In this document: positions 37,001 to 43,411 of the stretch, piece after piece
Position numbering within the stretch: the stretch's first letter is position 1
How the letters are laid out: each line of letters starts with the position of its first letter
Assembly: GCA_018340375.1 (NCBI GenBank)
Contig: JAFFJZ010000004.1
Location: 21,116,001 to 21,180,000 of the forward strand
Direction: 5' to 3'
Source: Gonatopus flavifemur
Lineage: Eukaryota > Arthropoda > Insecta > Hymenoptera > Dryinidae
DNA length: 64,000 bases
Notes under the pieces: generated by a model
What the model saw: the letters and a program-made list of their open reading frames with translations, nothing else
Databases searched by the model: none
Told to the model about the DNA's origin: nothing
Made by a program: the position numbers and the translations under genes

Positions 37001-38770
37001 TATTAACATTTGAAGCAAATATTCATAATCATTTGCATGATTTCGAGGAATCATTTGCAGATTCAATTCTATATTTGGAGCTCAATTTCAACAATGTACG
37101 CCATCACTGCAGATTGAAGGATTTTGTTTATTGCTGAGTTTTTCAGAAATAACGTATCAAAATTTCACCCATTGCTTCAAAGACTCCATGACCCTCAAGG
37201 ATTTCCCTTCACAAGCAACACCTGTTGACAACAGTTCCGATTTCAGTCTGGAAATGAGCGAATCTGGAGGATGCTCTCTTTGTCCATTGGGTTGAAAAAA
37301 TGATTGTGACTGAATCAACTGTTTGAAATATCTCATTGAGGAAAGTCCCAAAATCCGGAATGAGGATGAGAATTAGAAATCCTCAACAAAACAAAACAAA
37401 ATTGAATCACTAAGATTTTGGGCTATTTTAATATTTGTTTTCCCCTGATTGGATCGACAGGTGAGTGGTGAAAAAACCTTCGGAGAAAACCTCGCTGATC
37501 GTCTTGGAATAGAGGTTCTTTATGAACTGTTCTTCGAAGAATATCATGATCATCACGACGATCCACTGCCAGAGTATCGTAATTACACGCCTCGTCAATT
37601 ATTTTTCATCGGTCTTGCGAACGTGAGTACGAAGAGTTATTATTCGTAAACAATCGCCTCCATGCGAACAAAGTGTGCGGAGCGAATGTTTGCACAATTG
37701 ATTCGAAAATAATGTGTGTTGGTAATCAAGTCTCGTCAACTCAGCAATCTTTCCCGACCGGAAATTATCATAAGGTTAACCTGACATATGGTGAGGACCT
37801 AACAAGGTCATCCGGAATACGGTATACCTGCTGGAATCCTAATCAGGATCAGATGTGGATGCCCCACGTAGAGATAAGCCCATTTGATCCCAATCAGGTT
37901 TCCCTTAAATTATCTTAGAAGATTGAAATAGGTTTTCCTGGGCTATAATCTCATAATCTTGTTAGGTTATCCTGAGATTATGAACATATATGTTTATAAA
38001 GTAAAGTTCTATGAAGTGAATGCGAAAATGTCTTAATTGTAGATGGTATACTTCTTAGTGAAATAAATTTTCTCTACATTACAAAAATATTCATGAACAA
38101 ATGTCAACTGTGTATCTTCTAAGTTAGATCTCTCCATGTCGAATACAATATTTTTGGGCTGTGGATTTCCTGTTCATATCCTAATTTCAATTTATTCTGG
38201 AGGTTTTGGTATGGGATTCCGCATCAAATCCTTATTAGTCTCGTCTCATAAGATCCTGATATTAGTGAAGCGTGACATGACTTGTCAGGTCCTGACGAGG
38301 TTATCTTACTGGGACCTGGGCTGGATCAAAGTTGACCTGATCTGGTCCATGGGGTAAATTTATAGTCGGATTATTGTGAGTCTAAAAGACAACAGTGATT
38401 TTGAGCAATACAATTCTTGTTGGCTGTGTAATATGACAACGAATTATCAATTAACCAGCAGTATTACCCATTCTCATATTGTCAGTACTACCGTACATCT
38501 TTATCTCCGTGTGGATGGGAAAACTATACTTCCAATTACAAAAGCATGTTTCGTTCATTGCAGTTATGGTGCACGGTTTACAATCAAGATTATTTAGACA
38601 AGGTTCAGACGGGACCAAACATGGAGCATCCGATCGCACGATTGCGCGTGAACGGCCCTCTGTCACAGATGAAATCATTCAGCAAAGCGTTCAACTGTTC
38701 CGTAGGGACAGTTATGAATCCTCAGAAAAAATGTTCTAATTTGTGGAACACTGTGGATGGGGAACAGTAA
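6942..38770 (+). CDS. M13 metallopeptidase (neprilysin-like), gene 1; 16 exons, 5' end outside window
   Basis: Predicted zinc endopeptidase that would cleave peptides outside the cell. Exons: 6942-7013, 7891-8081, 10341-10529, 10933-11046, 11346-11460, 11491-11692, 13055-13142, 13437-13619, 13704-13771, 14729-14787, 17888-17942, 18037-18066, 18189-18256, 21777-21922, 37461-37622, 38564-38770. Every junction keeps phase. Zinc ligands are both histidines of HELGH (18226-18240) and the glutamate of GENLAD (37485-37487); the catalytic glutamate is present. The QQYSNYTV, RVNGPLS and AFNCSVG blocks are typical of M13. The family's substrate-binding NAYY region reads GGEYD, so specificity or activity may differ. 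Three N-terminal exons are expected upstream, as in gene 2. Two introns are loaded with transposons, one 15.5 kb. The family is secure; whether the gene is expressed is unknown. Confidence 0.9.
7108..7265. mobile_element. Foldback element, CCCATACAGCAC ends
   Basis: Starts CCCATACAGCACAC and ends GTGTGCTGTATGGG. The interior is built of reiterated GGATATCC-like words. The gene 2 intron has no insertion at the matching place (63755-63756), giving a paralogous unoccupied site. It directly abuts the next element. Confidence 0.8.
7270..7479. mobile_element. TA-flanked MITE, CAGTCGGTGTAACAAG ends
   Basis: CAGTCGGTGTAACAAGTCCG at the left pairs with CGGACTTGTTACACCAACTG at the right, inside TA (7268-7269, 7480-7481). 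It is absent from the paralogous site in gene 2. The ends suggest a Tc1/mariner-type mobiliser. Confidence 0.8.
7891..8081 (+). CDS. M13 gene 1, exon 5
   Basis: Acceptor CATTCCAG; donor AAG|GTGATT is weak, but the phase fits the next exon. Encodes LHQQGGFPF, the GGWP-like block, then a helix with DLPQVRRKAFFNADL and a potential N-glycosylation site (SNGTSTN). All match the order of the M13 N-terminal domain. Confidence 0.85.
8130..9352 (-). mobile_element. Mariner relic, minus strand
   Basis: On the minus strand the transposase starts near 9307 (MNMSKFIPDKVF, then TAAEAHRILVEVYGEH), continues through a DEKW-like region near 8820 (degenerate), WWDQMSVIYYELLKLN near 8700, and HDNAPPHIAKPAKA and PPYSPDIAPSDCHLF near 8450-8380. 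The 5' end near 9352 reads TTGGGACAACCTTCTTTTG; no matching repeat is seen at the left end, which seems truncated. Frameshifts and a hairpin insertion at 8563-8654 disable it. Confidence 0.88.
8563..8654. mobile_element. 92 bp hairpin element, CCCC...GGGG ends, inside mariner
   Basis: CCCCAAGAGAACACAAACCT and its exact complement form the stem; the loop holds repeated AACGTT/GAACGT words. It splits the mariner transposase between ITAP and DRYR. Same general architecture as 5454-5571 and 43412-43519, with different sequence. Confidence 0.8.
9353..9729. other. Intronic DNA, nothing recognised
   Basis: No open frame, repeat end or RNA-like feature I can support between the mariner and the 9740 element. 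Confidence 0.3.
9740..10123. mobile_element. 384 bp element with 10 bp target duplication
   Basis: Ends AGTGTTCACTAAACATC and GATGTTTAGTGAACACT are exact complements. Both are flanked by the identical GATTCATATT (9730-9739 and 10124-10133). A 9-11 base duplication is typical of Mutator-like elements; hAT and P give 8. No transposase remains, so the superfamily is inference. Confidence 0.75.
10341..10529 (+). CDS. M13 gene 1, exon 6
   Basis: Acceptor GCTTAG, donor ACA|GTAAGT, phase 0 at both ends. Encodes TLNLRYWRIYAHGV, the L.Y...Y segment after the DQPGL-like region, then a helical stretch ending FEFRQKLLT. The usual DQPGLTLP is only weakly preserved at the exon 5-6 junction. Confidence 0.8.
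10933..11046 (+). CDS. M13 gene 1, exon 7
   Basis: Acceptor TTTGCAG, donor GCGCAG|GTGAAT; a second possible donor is at 10986 (ATACAG|GTGATA), which also keeps phase. Encodes NTSIPWRKHF, corresponding to the W..F segment of the family. A potential N-glycosylation site (NNT) is present. Least certain exon of the set. Confidence 0.65.
11346..11460 (+). CDS. M13 gene 1, exon 8
   Basis: Acceptor GGCAACAG, donor CTCA|GTAAGT. Encodes IVGGMSYFIQLGQLM and TVTPEYIL, matching the V....Y...L..L..T.....L block of M13. Ends one base into a codon. The 30-base gap to the next exon is very short; an alternative is that the two are read together by other sites. Confidence 0.75.
11491..11692 (+). CDS. M13 gene 1, exon 9
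   Basis: Acceptor AGCAACAG, donor TTTCA|GTATGT (phase 2, needed by exon 10). Encodes RNWVAIMSHSY, the NYL.WR counterpart, then a helix-rich stretch. The intron upstream would be only 30 bases, shorter than normal, so exons 8-9 deserve transcript checking. An ORF1-only retroelement sits just downstream of the donor. Confidence 0.7.
11722..12954 (-). mobile_element. ORF1-only non-LTR retroelement, minus strand
   Basis: Minus-strand ORF1 fragments run from about 12760 to 11986. First comes a Glu/Lys/Arg-rich coiled coil (EEVRELVEVMVEE, one in-frame stop). Then comes a block with RQEEWEERECGKRNVIV, like the RRM-type RNA-binding part of L1-like ORF1 proteins, and a C-terminal IYIDEDLMREEGQR. A 13-base duplication CAGGGAAGAGTAT flanks it (11709-11721, 12955-12967), and the 3' end carries a (CATA)n tail. 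The 5' end is present but endonuclease and reverse transcriptase are absent, unlike normal 5' truncation. The extreme pyrimidine bias of the + strand is due to this gene. Confidence 0.75.
13055..13142 (+). CDS. M13 gene 1, exon 10
   Basis: Acceptor GTCTTAG, donor CAA|GTAAGT. Encodes NRCIRNHKLAKLLLKEY, the counterpart of the RW..C...... block with the conserved cysteine. Phase 2 in, phase 0 out. Confidence 0.75.
13437..13619 (+). CDS. M13 gene 1, exon 11
   Basis: Acceptor TTTCAG, donor AAT|GTGAGA, phase 0 at both ends. Encodes IKEMMSNILGGYIKQI then MKEKWSKALKEIRF, matching the helix containing W.D..T...A..K in M13 proteins. The family's T is replaced. A potential N-glycosylation site (NRT) is present. 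Confidence 0.85.
13704..13771 (+). CDS. M13 gene 1, exon 12
   Basis: Acceptor TTCCAG, donor AC|GTGAGT. Encodes VNIVEDDYLATILQNQG, matching the DDYL.N.L block. Ends in phase 2. Confidence 0.85.
14288..14416. mobile_element. Foldback element, CAGTG...CACTG ends
   Basis: CAGTGACGCCAGATTCGAGA pairs with TCTCGAATCTGGCATCACTG. GC-richer than its surroundings, with GACCGAGACCG words and GACCGCTTCC with its complement in the loop. TA precedes the left end; the right flank is CTC. Confidence 0.65.
14729..14787 (+). CDS. M13 gene 1, exon 13
   Basis: Acceptor GTTCCAG, donor ATCA|GTGAGT. Encodes MIIGGEYDWATDVI, which aligns with the V.NAYY.P..N.I segment that lines the substrate cleft in neprilysin. 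The Asn-Ala pair that binds substrate backbone is not kept (GGEYD). Phase 2 in, phase 1 out. Confidence 0.8.
14925..15168. mobile_element. CACTGA-ended MITE
   Basis: Starts CACTGAAAAGAGAAAAAATC, ends ATTTTTTTCAGTG followed by TA. Interior has TATTCTTGA words like the element at 21052-21256. Left flank is CA rather than TA, so the left boundary is less sure. Confidence 0.5.
16280..16693. mobile_element. 414 bp element, CCCTGTTGAAAAAA ends
   Basis: CCCTGTTGAAAAAATCCAGC at the left pairs with GCTGGGTTTTTTCAACAGGG at the right. The interior reiterates GGTTCCAACTTGGTCC-like words (about 16310-16370). No coding capacity. Confidence 0.7.
17371..17706. mobile_element. Foldback element, CCC-CAGCACTCG ends, in M13 intron
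   Basis: CCCACACAGTACTCGTTGTC pairs with GATAACGAGTGCTGTATGGG. Inner words AAGATATCTT and TCTTCAGAA recur on both arms, and GTCTCATGCAAC pairs with GTTGCATAAGAC. Ends resemble those of 7108-7265. Confidence 0.7.
17888..17942 (+). CDS. M13 gene 1, exon 14
   Basis: Acceptor TTTTCAG, donor CA|GTGAGT. Encodes IAPGNLGFPFLLPDWKD, corresponding to the PAGIL..PF.. segment just before the zinc helix. Phase 1 in, phase 2 out. Confidence 0.75.
18037..18066 (+). CDS. M13 gene 1, exon 15 (microexon)
   Basis: A 30-base exon (acceptor CTTGCAG, donor GC|GTGAGT) encoding MNDSDKRLK. Its phase joins both neighbours without shift and its length fills the gap between PF.. and the zinc helix. Confidence 0.65.
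18189..18256 (+). CDS. M13 gene 1, exon 16, zinc-binding HELGH
   Basis: Acceptor TTTCCAG, donor AAAAAGT|GTAAGT. Encodes VRLGDIIGHELGHAVHKK: the GxxIGHExxH signature with two zinc histidines and the catalytic glutamate. Most M13 enzymes have HEITH or HELTH followed by GFDD; here it is HELGHAVHKK, so the aspartate pair after the helix is lost. Confidence 0.9.
18257..19529. other. Intronic DNA, nothing recognised
   Basis: An open frame at 18067-18567 extends the exon 16 frame by chance and is not supported beyond the splice donor at 18257. I see no complete element in 18257-19529. Confidence 0.3.
19530..20811. mobile_element. 1.3 kb TA-flanked element, CACGG(G)GAGAAA ends
   Basis: CACGGGGAGAAATTTGATGG and the near-complementary end TCAAATTTTTCTCCGTG lie inside TA (19528-19529, 20812-20813). 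Internal segment 20280-20545 reiterates TCTCATAGA and TATGAGATTTTAT words and ends TTTTTCAACGGGG, so it may be a second element nested inside. No coding capacity. Confidence 0.65.
21052..21256. mobile_element. 205 bp TA-flanked MITE, CACTGAG/CCCGTG ends
   Basis: CACTGAGAGGAATAATTACT and the right end AAATTTCTCCCCGTG sit inside TA (21050-21051, 21257-21258). The interior has TATTCTTG repeats on both strands. Confidence 0.65.
21777..21922 (+). CDS. M13 gene 1, exon 17
   Basis: Acceptor CTCCCTAG, donor CTT|GTGAGT. Encodes NEARIEGWWKRL and KQQYSNYTVTESS, the N....WW and C...QYSNY blocks that follow the zinc helix in M13. Joined to exon 16 the distance from HExxH to WW is 17 residues, close to the usual 19. 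The FDD.GR..D element is missing in between. Confidence 0.9.
22014..22690 (-). mobile_element. Mariner relic, minus strand, N-terminus missing
   Basis: Minus-strand pieces: a degenerate VTGDGELIYFENPQRR near 22600, CVWWDQESVNQYELLKPG near 22450, a HDNAPSHTA-like region near 22300, and LDLAPSDYHLFASMGHALA near 22200. Stops separate the pieces, and the helix-turn-helix part is absent. The third catalytic aspartate region is PSDYHLF. Confidence 0.85.
22700..24990. other. Intronic DNA, no supported gene
   Basis: Several overlapping short frames on both strands (for example 23272-23604 and 24106-24384) show no family resemblance. AATCGGAAT words at 24500-24640 resemble the compound repeat at 43618-46770, suggesting a fragment of that family. 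Confidence 0.35.
25003..27970 (-). mobile_element. RTE-like non-LTR retrotransposon, minus strand, broken
   Basis: In minus-strand order: apurinic-type endonuclease start (27948-27556, LRVGAWNVQSLRRTGKL), endonuclease core (27601-27230, MIIGDWNAVV), a linker (27095-26679), and reverse transcriptase from 26530 (KAPGMDRISVDLIK) through GVRQGCSLLPLISNLYI and the catalytic FADD at about 25780. The C-terminal part (25548-25030) has CETWTIGKTDQRRLEASEM. The 3' end has short trinucleotide repeats (CATCAT on the + strand, 25003-25017), as RTE elements often do. Frameshifts between pieces make it a pseudogene. It lies in the 15.5 kb intron of M13 gene 1. Confidence 0.88.
28165..28270. repeat. AT microsatellite and 24 bp minisatellite
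   Basis: A TATATATGTATATTTATACA stretch is followed by three copies of a roughly 24-base unit containing CACGTGACCATAT (28208-28270). No coding or RNA meaning apparent. Confidence 0.7.
29196..29415. mobile_element. 220 bp TA-flanked MITE nested in foldback
   Basis: CACTGAGAGAAGTGGAATG and the end TTCACTTCTCTCAGTG inside TA (29194-29195, 29416-29417). It interrupts the right arm of the surrounding foldback; the arm reads through when it is removed. Confidence 0.78.
29568..29686. mobile_element. 119 bp near-perfect hairpin MITE
   Basis: CACGGAAAAAAAGATGATGT and the complementary ACATCATCTTTTTTTCCGTG lie inside TA (29566-29567, 29687-29688). The whole element folds into one stem with a loop around CCCCTAATA. 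Recent or gene-converted, judging by how well the arms match. Confidence 0.85.
30300..30392 (-). repeat. tRNA-like SINE fragment, minus strand
   Basis: Minus strand shows an A-box-like TAGGTTAGGTCGTCAGGTG and a B-box-like CAGGTTCAAGTCTCTCC at tRNA-like spacing. No good acceptor stem, so it is a tRNA-derived repeat rather than a tRNA gene. Ends not determined. Confidence 0.5.
30704..33241. mobile_element. 2.5 kb double palindrome flanked by TTAA
   Basis: The ends GAGGATACTTTATAGGTATA and TATACCTATAAAGTATCCTC are exact complements between TTAA (30700-30703 and 33242-33245). The whole is an inverted repeat, and each half is itself a palindrome with centres near 31440 and 32490. Repeated landmarks are ACTGTCTCTGCTGAGT and its complement (31290, 31580, 32320, 32620). 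No open frame of note. TTAA suggests a piggyBac- or Kolobok-type mobiliser. Confidence 0.82.
33246..34593. other. Intronic DNA, nothing recognised
   Basis: Low-complexity AT-rich DNA within the large gene 1 intron. Short frames at 33553-33843 and 34097-34396 show no domain. Confidence 0.3.
34594..34900. repeat. Interspersed repeat beginning ACAGGGTGTCCCA
   Basis: The start ACAGGGTGTCCCATTTTAA is the familiar end of a repeat common in insect genomes. It is preceded by a complementary ACACCCT at 34578. An internal palindrome pairs TGACCTCAG with CTGAGGTCA. The right end was not found. Confidence 0.5.
35799..36991. mobile_element. 1.2 kb TA-flanked element, CACTGAGAAAAAAAAGTCAT ends
   Basis: Both ends carry CACTGAGAAAAAAAAGTCAT in inverted orientation, inside TA (35797-35798, 36992-36993). 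Longer than most members of this class; it may hold a captured exon fragment at 36258-36388. Confidence 0.7.
36258..36388 (-). pseudogene. Possible exon fragment inside transposon
   Basis: On the minus strand, a strong acceptor (TATTTCTTTCAG) precedes 131 bases open to a stop, encoding QVPHGVIGTIRLTDGM and more. The composition is richer than the flanks and it reads like a terminal exon. I do not recognise the protein. It may be a captured host-gene end or a chance frame. Confidence 0.25.
37461..37622 (+). CDS. M13 gene 1, exon 18, third zinc ligand
   Basis: Acceptor GATCGACAG, donor AAC|GTGAGT, phase 0 at both ends. Encodes SGEKTFGENLADRLG, where the glutamate of GENLAD is the third zinc ligand and the aspartate orients a zinc histidine. 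Then comes YTPRQLFFIGLAN, the family's T..Q.FF..FA block. It follows a 15,538 bp intron. Confidence 0.92.
37623..38563. other. Last intron of gene 1, with TCAGG-rich repeat
   Basis: Segments 37760-37990 and 38210-38350 repeat CCTGA, TCAGG and GGACCT words in both orientations, like 14060-14260, 15280-15540 and 40100-40260. Probably remnants of one foldback family; ends not resolved. Confidence 0.35.
38564..38770 (+). CDS. M13 gene 1, exon 19 and stop
   Basis: Acceptor TTCATTGCAG. Encodes LWCTVYNQDYLDK, RLRVNGPLSQM, AFNCSVGTVMN and KKCSNLW, which are the conserved C-terminal cysteines, the RVNG arginine and the final C..W of the family, then stop TAA at 38768-38770. A short tail (NTVDGEQ) extends past the usual terminal tryptophan. 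A possible AATAAA lies at 39614-39619. Confidence 0.92.
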   Translation, partial: LWCTVYNQDYLDKVQTGPNMEHPIARLRVNGPLSQMKSFSKAFNCSVGTVMNPQKKCSNLWNTVDGEQ

Positions 38771-39156
38771 GATTCCCACAAGCATCATAAGAACTCTGGA
38801 AACGATTGATCGGAGTAATGGTCTCAATACATTTTTTATCGCACTGAATGGCATACACGATGACATTCCTGGTACCCTAGCAGATATCACTCCATTTATT
38901 CTCCAGGCCATGGCCAGGCCTTGCAAGTCCCTCACAAGGGCCTGGCTTTTGGTAATAGTCTGAAGATTGACTGGATTGATTTCTCCTATGGTATAACTCG
39001 AACCAGGATGCGGGTGGAATTCTATCTCAACATTTCATGAATCTCTCCAACGACAATTTCACTGAACTTCGCCAAATCTCAATGAATCTCGAACAATATC
39101 CTGACAAAATTTTATGAAATTCCATTATGTCAGATTCAAGGGATTTTCCTCACCAA

Positions 39157-39356
39157 CACGGAAAAAAAGGAAATAGCAGTGGCAGTTACTCACTCCTCTA
39201 GCAATCATTTTTCACCACTGTAGCTGGAATAATTCAGCTGTAGCTATTTTTTAGCCACCACAGTAGGAAATCGTAGCTGTAACTGTGACAGCTAAAAAGG
39301 AGCTCCCGTAGCTAATTCTCAGCTATCCAAATAATAGCTAATTATTTTGTCCCGTG
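39157..39356. mobile_element. CACGGAAAAAAAGG-ended element rich in TAGCTA
   Basis: Begins CACGGAAAAAAAGGAAATAG and ends TTATTTTGTCCCGTG. The interior is a succession of TAGCT/AGCTA words on both strands. Flanks are not TA. It lies downstream of gene 1 and could fall in its 3' UTR if the AATAAA at 39614 is used. Confidence 0.55.
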
Positions 39357-39826
39357 AAGGCAATTGAAATCCCGAGATGGATTGGTGTATGGGATCATCC
39401 GTCATTTTTTCAATCATACAAAAATCTTTCATCGTCATGGAAAATACACCATAGTGACACGTGTATCGCCTACTGAAGAAATGAATAATCTATGGTGATT
39501 AAATTGAACAATAACAATTTCATAGATCATTCTGTCAGAGGGGATTTTTATATACGCAAACGTCAAAATTATTGCGAACTGGTTGCGTGGACAATACTAT
39601 GATGCAAGATGAAAATAAAGGTATATTTGATTCCGTTATTTGTGTTTAATTTGAATCCAAATCCTCAGAGACTCAGAATATCTGTCAATTTCTGTCCACA
39701 CCTTATTACCTGTTCCTGAATCTAGCAGCTTTTTGACTCGATATCTTTTGTCATAACTGCGCTCCTGTTCATTATCTCGTTCTTCTTCAATCTTGAAGAC
39801 TTCTGTATGCTGTATAAACGTGCCTA

Positions 39827-39958
39827 TACGGAAAGAAAAGATTATGGGATGATCATTAGAGAAGTTAGTGAACTGGTGACAACTACGAATTTCTGTACAC
39901 AGTTGCTAACAGTTTACTATCTTTTCTAGTGATCATTCCATGATATTTTTTCTCCGTG
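39827..39958. mobile_element. 132 bp foldback, (C)ACGGAGAAAA ends
   Basis: TACGGAAAGAAAAGATTATG pairs with CATGATATTTTTTCTCCGTG; GGATGATCATTAGA pairs with TCTAGTGATCATTCC. The first base of the left end has changed from C to T. Confidence 0.65.
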
Positions 39959-40245
39959 TCGATTTCCCGACGGCATGGAAACTGATCCATGGAGCTTCTT
40001 GGAGCATAACAATTCAGCAGGTGGAGAACCGTTATCTAAAGGCGTTGCACTAGGGGTGCAACAACGTCACGCTATGAATGGGGGCGAAAACGTCACATAT
40101 CCCGTCACATAAAAATTGTCCACGCCTGTTCACGCCTGACAAGGCTTCATTCGTCCGGCGTGATCAGCTGTGGTCAGGCCTCAATTTTTTACCCACGTGA
40201 TGAGGACTGATCATGCTCAATCACGTCCAATCAGGCTTGATTATG

Positions 40246-40560
40246 CCCAGCCAACAAAATCAAGGCAGCGCTTCTGGCAGTGGTGCTACCATTCACTTAT
40301 ACAGTTAAAAATCTTCTATACATATATGGCTTCATTTATGTATGGAAATAGGAGCAACTTGGTAGTATTTTTACTAGGAGCACTACTTGGTAGCGCTTCC
40401 TGATAATACTGGTAGCGCTGAGGTAGTGCTACGTTATAAATTGAATCATATATATGTTATGGTAGCATGCAGTCTCACGGTAATGGAAAAGCTACTACGT
40501 TGCTACCACTAGCACTGCTAGTAGCGGAAACGTGAATTTGGAAGCACTTTGCTGGCTGGG
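40246..40560. mobile_element. 315 bp element, CCCAGCCA...TGGCTGGG ends
   Basis: CCCAGCCAACAAA at the left and TTTGCTGGCTGGG at the right are near-exact complements. The interior reiterates GGTAGCGCT, AGTGCTACC and GTAGCA words. No coding capacity. Confidence 0.65.
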
Positions 40561-41094
40561 TGCTCCATTATGCATGAGGAATTCATACAAAATCAACAAG
40601 TTTTCTGTAAGGAATGGAACTAACAATCTTATCGAACACTAATTTATTGTCAATCATTTCTACTTATTATGCTTATGCTGTTTCTATTCTCTAGTTTACA
40701 GGTCTCCAGCATGAACTGTTCAAAATTTCTGCATGAATTTTAATGTAAATCTACCGGAAGTTTTTTTCAAGTACGGAACTGAAAATTCATGTACAGGTTC
40801 CACAAAGTTCAAGTCCACATACATTAAATTTAATGTACATGGATTTGAAATTTAATGTATGAATACATGAAGTTTGTATATGAATTTTCATCCGCCCCAG
40901 TAAAGATGTGAAATTATAATGATACATCAACAATGATTATTCAGTAAAATATTTATGCTTTGGCCCAAAATGTCTTTAAAAATAAAAAACTGAATTTTAA
41001 GCAAAAAAACATGTTTCGGAGGAGAACACTTGCAGATTGACGACCAAGTTGTTCACTACGTTCTCATGTCATGAAGAGAAAATAGGAAACCTCG

Positions 41095-41180
41095 AAGAGA
41101 ATCGAACCACCTAAATCAATCTCCCTACCTAATGTTGCGCGATCTACTATCCTAACGCCCTAACGACCTAAGCTAAACCG
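41095..41180 (-). repeat. tRNA-like SINE fragment, minus strand
   Basis: Minus strand shows TTTAGCTTAGGTCGTTAGGG (A-box-like) and GGTTCGATTCTC (B-box-like). The acceptor stem is not complementary, so a SINE head is more likely than a tRNA gene. Confidence 0.5.
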
Positions 41181-41296
41181 GTACCTACGTGGTTTATTAG
41201 AAAAGATCAATGTAAATGACGTGGATATCTGATTCAATCCATCGGTTGGGTATAATAATCTATTAACCTATGTGAAAATTGCAATTCGGTTGACAG

Positions 41297-42715
41297 ATGT
41301 GAGGTTAAGTTTATGTGATAAAAAACAATGAATGAATTATTTTTGTGAAATGTGTGGTCGTTATTGTTTAATTATTATGTATTAAAAGTCTTTTCAAGCG
41401 GAAGTTTAAAATGAATTTCCAAAAACTTGGATTATTCACATAAAACTCGTTGAATGGTTTTACTCTTGAAGAGTACTGTCAAAGTTGACATTTGCAAATT
41501 GGAGAAAAAAGTCTTATTTTCTGTCTTGAATTTGTTATTAGAGTGGTGATAAACTTGTAGAAAGAGTTTGAAGGTTGGGTGAAATCCATATTGATCAGGA
41601 AAGTCGAAACCGTATTGCAAAACTTGGAAAATCTGTTAACGTAGCTGACAATACTGGGGTATCGAGTCAGCTTTTCCTTACTACATGAAATCTAGGCAGG
41701 AGGAATGTATCAAAATTCAGTGAATTCAAGTTGGCGTTGAATGAGAGAAGACAGAAATATTCATTGGATTTTATTGGTTACTATAAAAATGTCAACAAAT
41801 AAGGAAAGGCTATGTAGGACTCACTGTATCGTCTTTCATTATTTTTGTTTCAATAATGTTGTATCATGCTGCTACGAATGAATGTTATTATATTTGTGAA
41901 ACAGGTTCAATACACTTGTTTCTTCAACTTATCAGTAAGAAAATACAAAAATGACCACAATACAAAATTATTGAAACAAAAATAATGAAAGACGATACAG
42001 TGAGTCCTACATAGCCTTTCCTTATTTGTCAACATTTTTATAATAACCAATAAAATCCAATGAATATTTCTATCCTCTCTTACTTGACACCAACTTGAAT
42101 TCACTGAATTTTGATACATTTCTCCTGCCTAGATTTCATGTAGTAAGGAAAAGCTGACTCGATACCCCAGTATTGTCAGCTACGTTAACAGATTTTCCAA
42201 GTTTTGCAATACGGTTTTGACTTTCCTGATCAATATGGATTCCACCCAACCTTCAAACTCTTCCTACAAGTTTGTCACTACTCTAATAACAAATTCAAGA
42301 CAGAAAATAAGACTTTTTTCTACAATTTGCAACTGTCAACTTTGACAGTACTCTTCAAGAGTAAAACCATCCAACGAGCTTCATGTGAATAATCAAAGTT
42401 TTTGGAAATTTATTTTAAACATTCGCTTAAAATAGTTTTGATTAAATGAGTTCATGACTCATATTACTACAAAAATGATTTGATCTCTGAGTTTTTTCTG
42501 AGAAATATTGATGTAAGTATTTGAATAAAACTCATTCTCACTGCATCAACAAATTATGATTTTTCACATATTACAACAGCTATGACTGATTCAATAATTC
42601 ATGTTGCACTGAATGATAGATTTTTTTAATACATGTTAATTAAGAACTAACGATCACACATTTCACGAAAATAATTAATTTTTATTCTTCAATTCAAAGC
42701 AGTCAACCTCATATC
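41297..42715. mobile_element. 1.4 kb palindrome (foldback element)
   Basis: The left arm from about 41297 pairs with the right arm ending about 42715; the centre is near 41935. Examples are GTCAGCTTTTCCTTACTACA (41668) and its complement (42142), and GAAATGTGTGGTCGTTA (41346) with TAACGATCACACATTTC (42650). The right arm has about 210 extra bases (42425-42635). Open frames on the arms are mirror images of each other, so they are not genes. Confidence 0.75.
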
Positions 42716-43411
42716 CGTAAACTATATTTCAATTCTAAAATACAAACAGATTCGTTACATTTTCTTCCTCATTTATATCACTTGTAATTATATGTAAAAA
42801 TTAATGGAAAAACCTGTTCAGCTGTTTAAAAATCTTTATGAAATACGTGCTGTATGGGTACTGACATTTCCGATATCAAGTGTGAACAATATTTTATTCA
42901 TTTTAGAATTGAAAAGTTCATTCTTCTCCATTTTATATATATTTTAGTAAGCACTTGTATAATTATTAGAGATGGTTTTACTCCATGTTATCAATTAGTT
43001 GAACTTATTACATACTAATAAGTAGCTCACTAGTTTTGACCAACCAACGCTAGTTGGATTCAACTTATCAGTAATTGACCAGTACCTCGCTAGTTTTTTG
43101 TGCTCAGTTTTTCCTCTCTAGCGTCTCATCAGTCATAGGGAAAAATTTGTGGAATTTCTACCAGGGTACGTGCATGGGATTGCGCACTGTGAATGCAAAT
43201 TCTCATTCCATATTGGTTCTGAAATATAGGAAGTCAAATTTTCTGAATTATAACCTTCAATCTTGAGAATTTTCCATCGATCCTATAATGTTTCAGAAAC
43301 ACTATGAAATTAAAATCCTCAATCCCAAGCATGTATTTGATCATCGTATTTATAAAATTCGTATTTCTCACGTGGTTCACGAAAATATTTCGCGCAAAAT
43401 TTCGTACTCTT

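Noticed and set aside
30300..41180. tRNA genes at 30300-30392 and 41095-41180
   Set aside because: A- and B-box-like blocks exist, but acceptor stems do not pair and anticodon loops are poor; SINE heads are more likely.
41432..42392. Two 62-codon frames with nearly the same protein, seeming a small gene family
   Set aside because: They are the two arms of one palindrome read from opposite strands.
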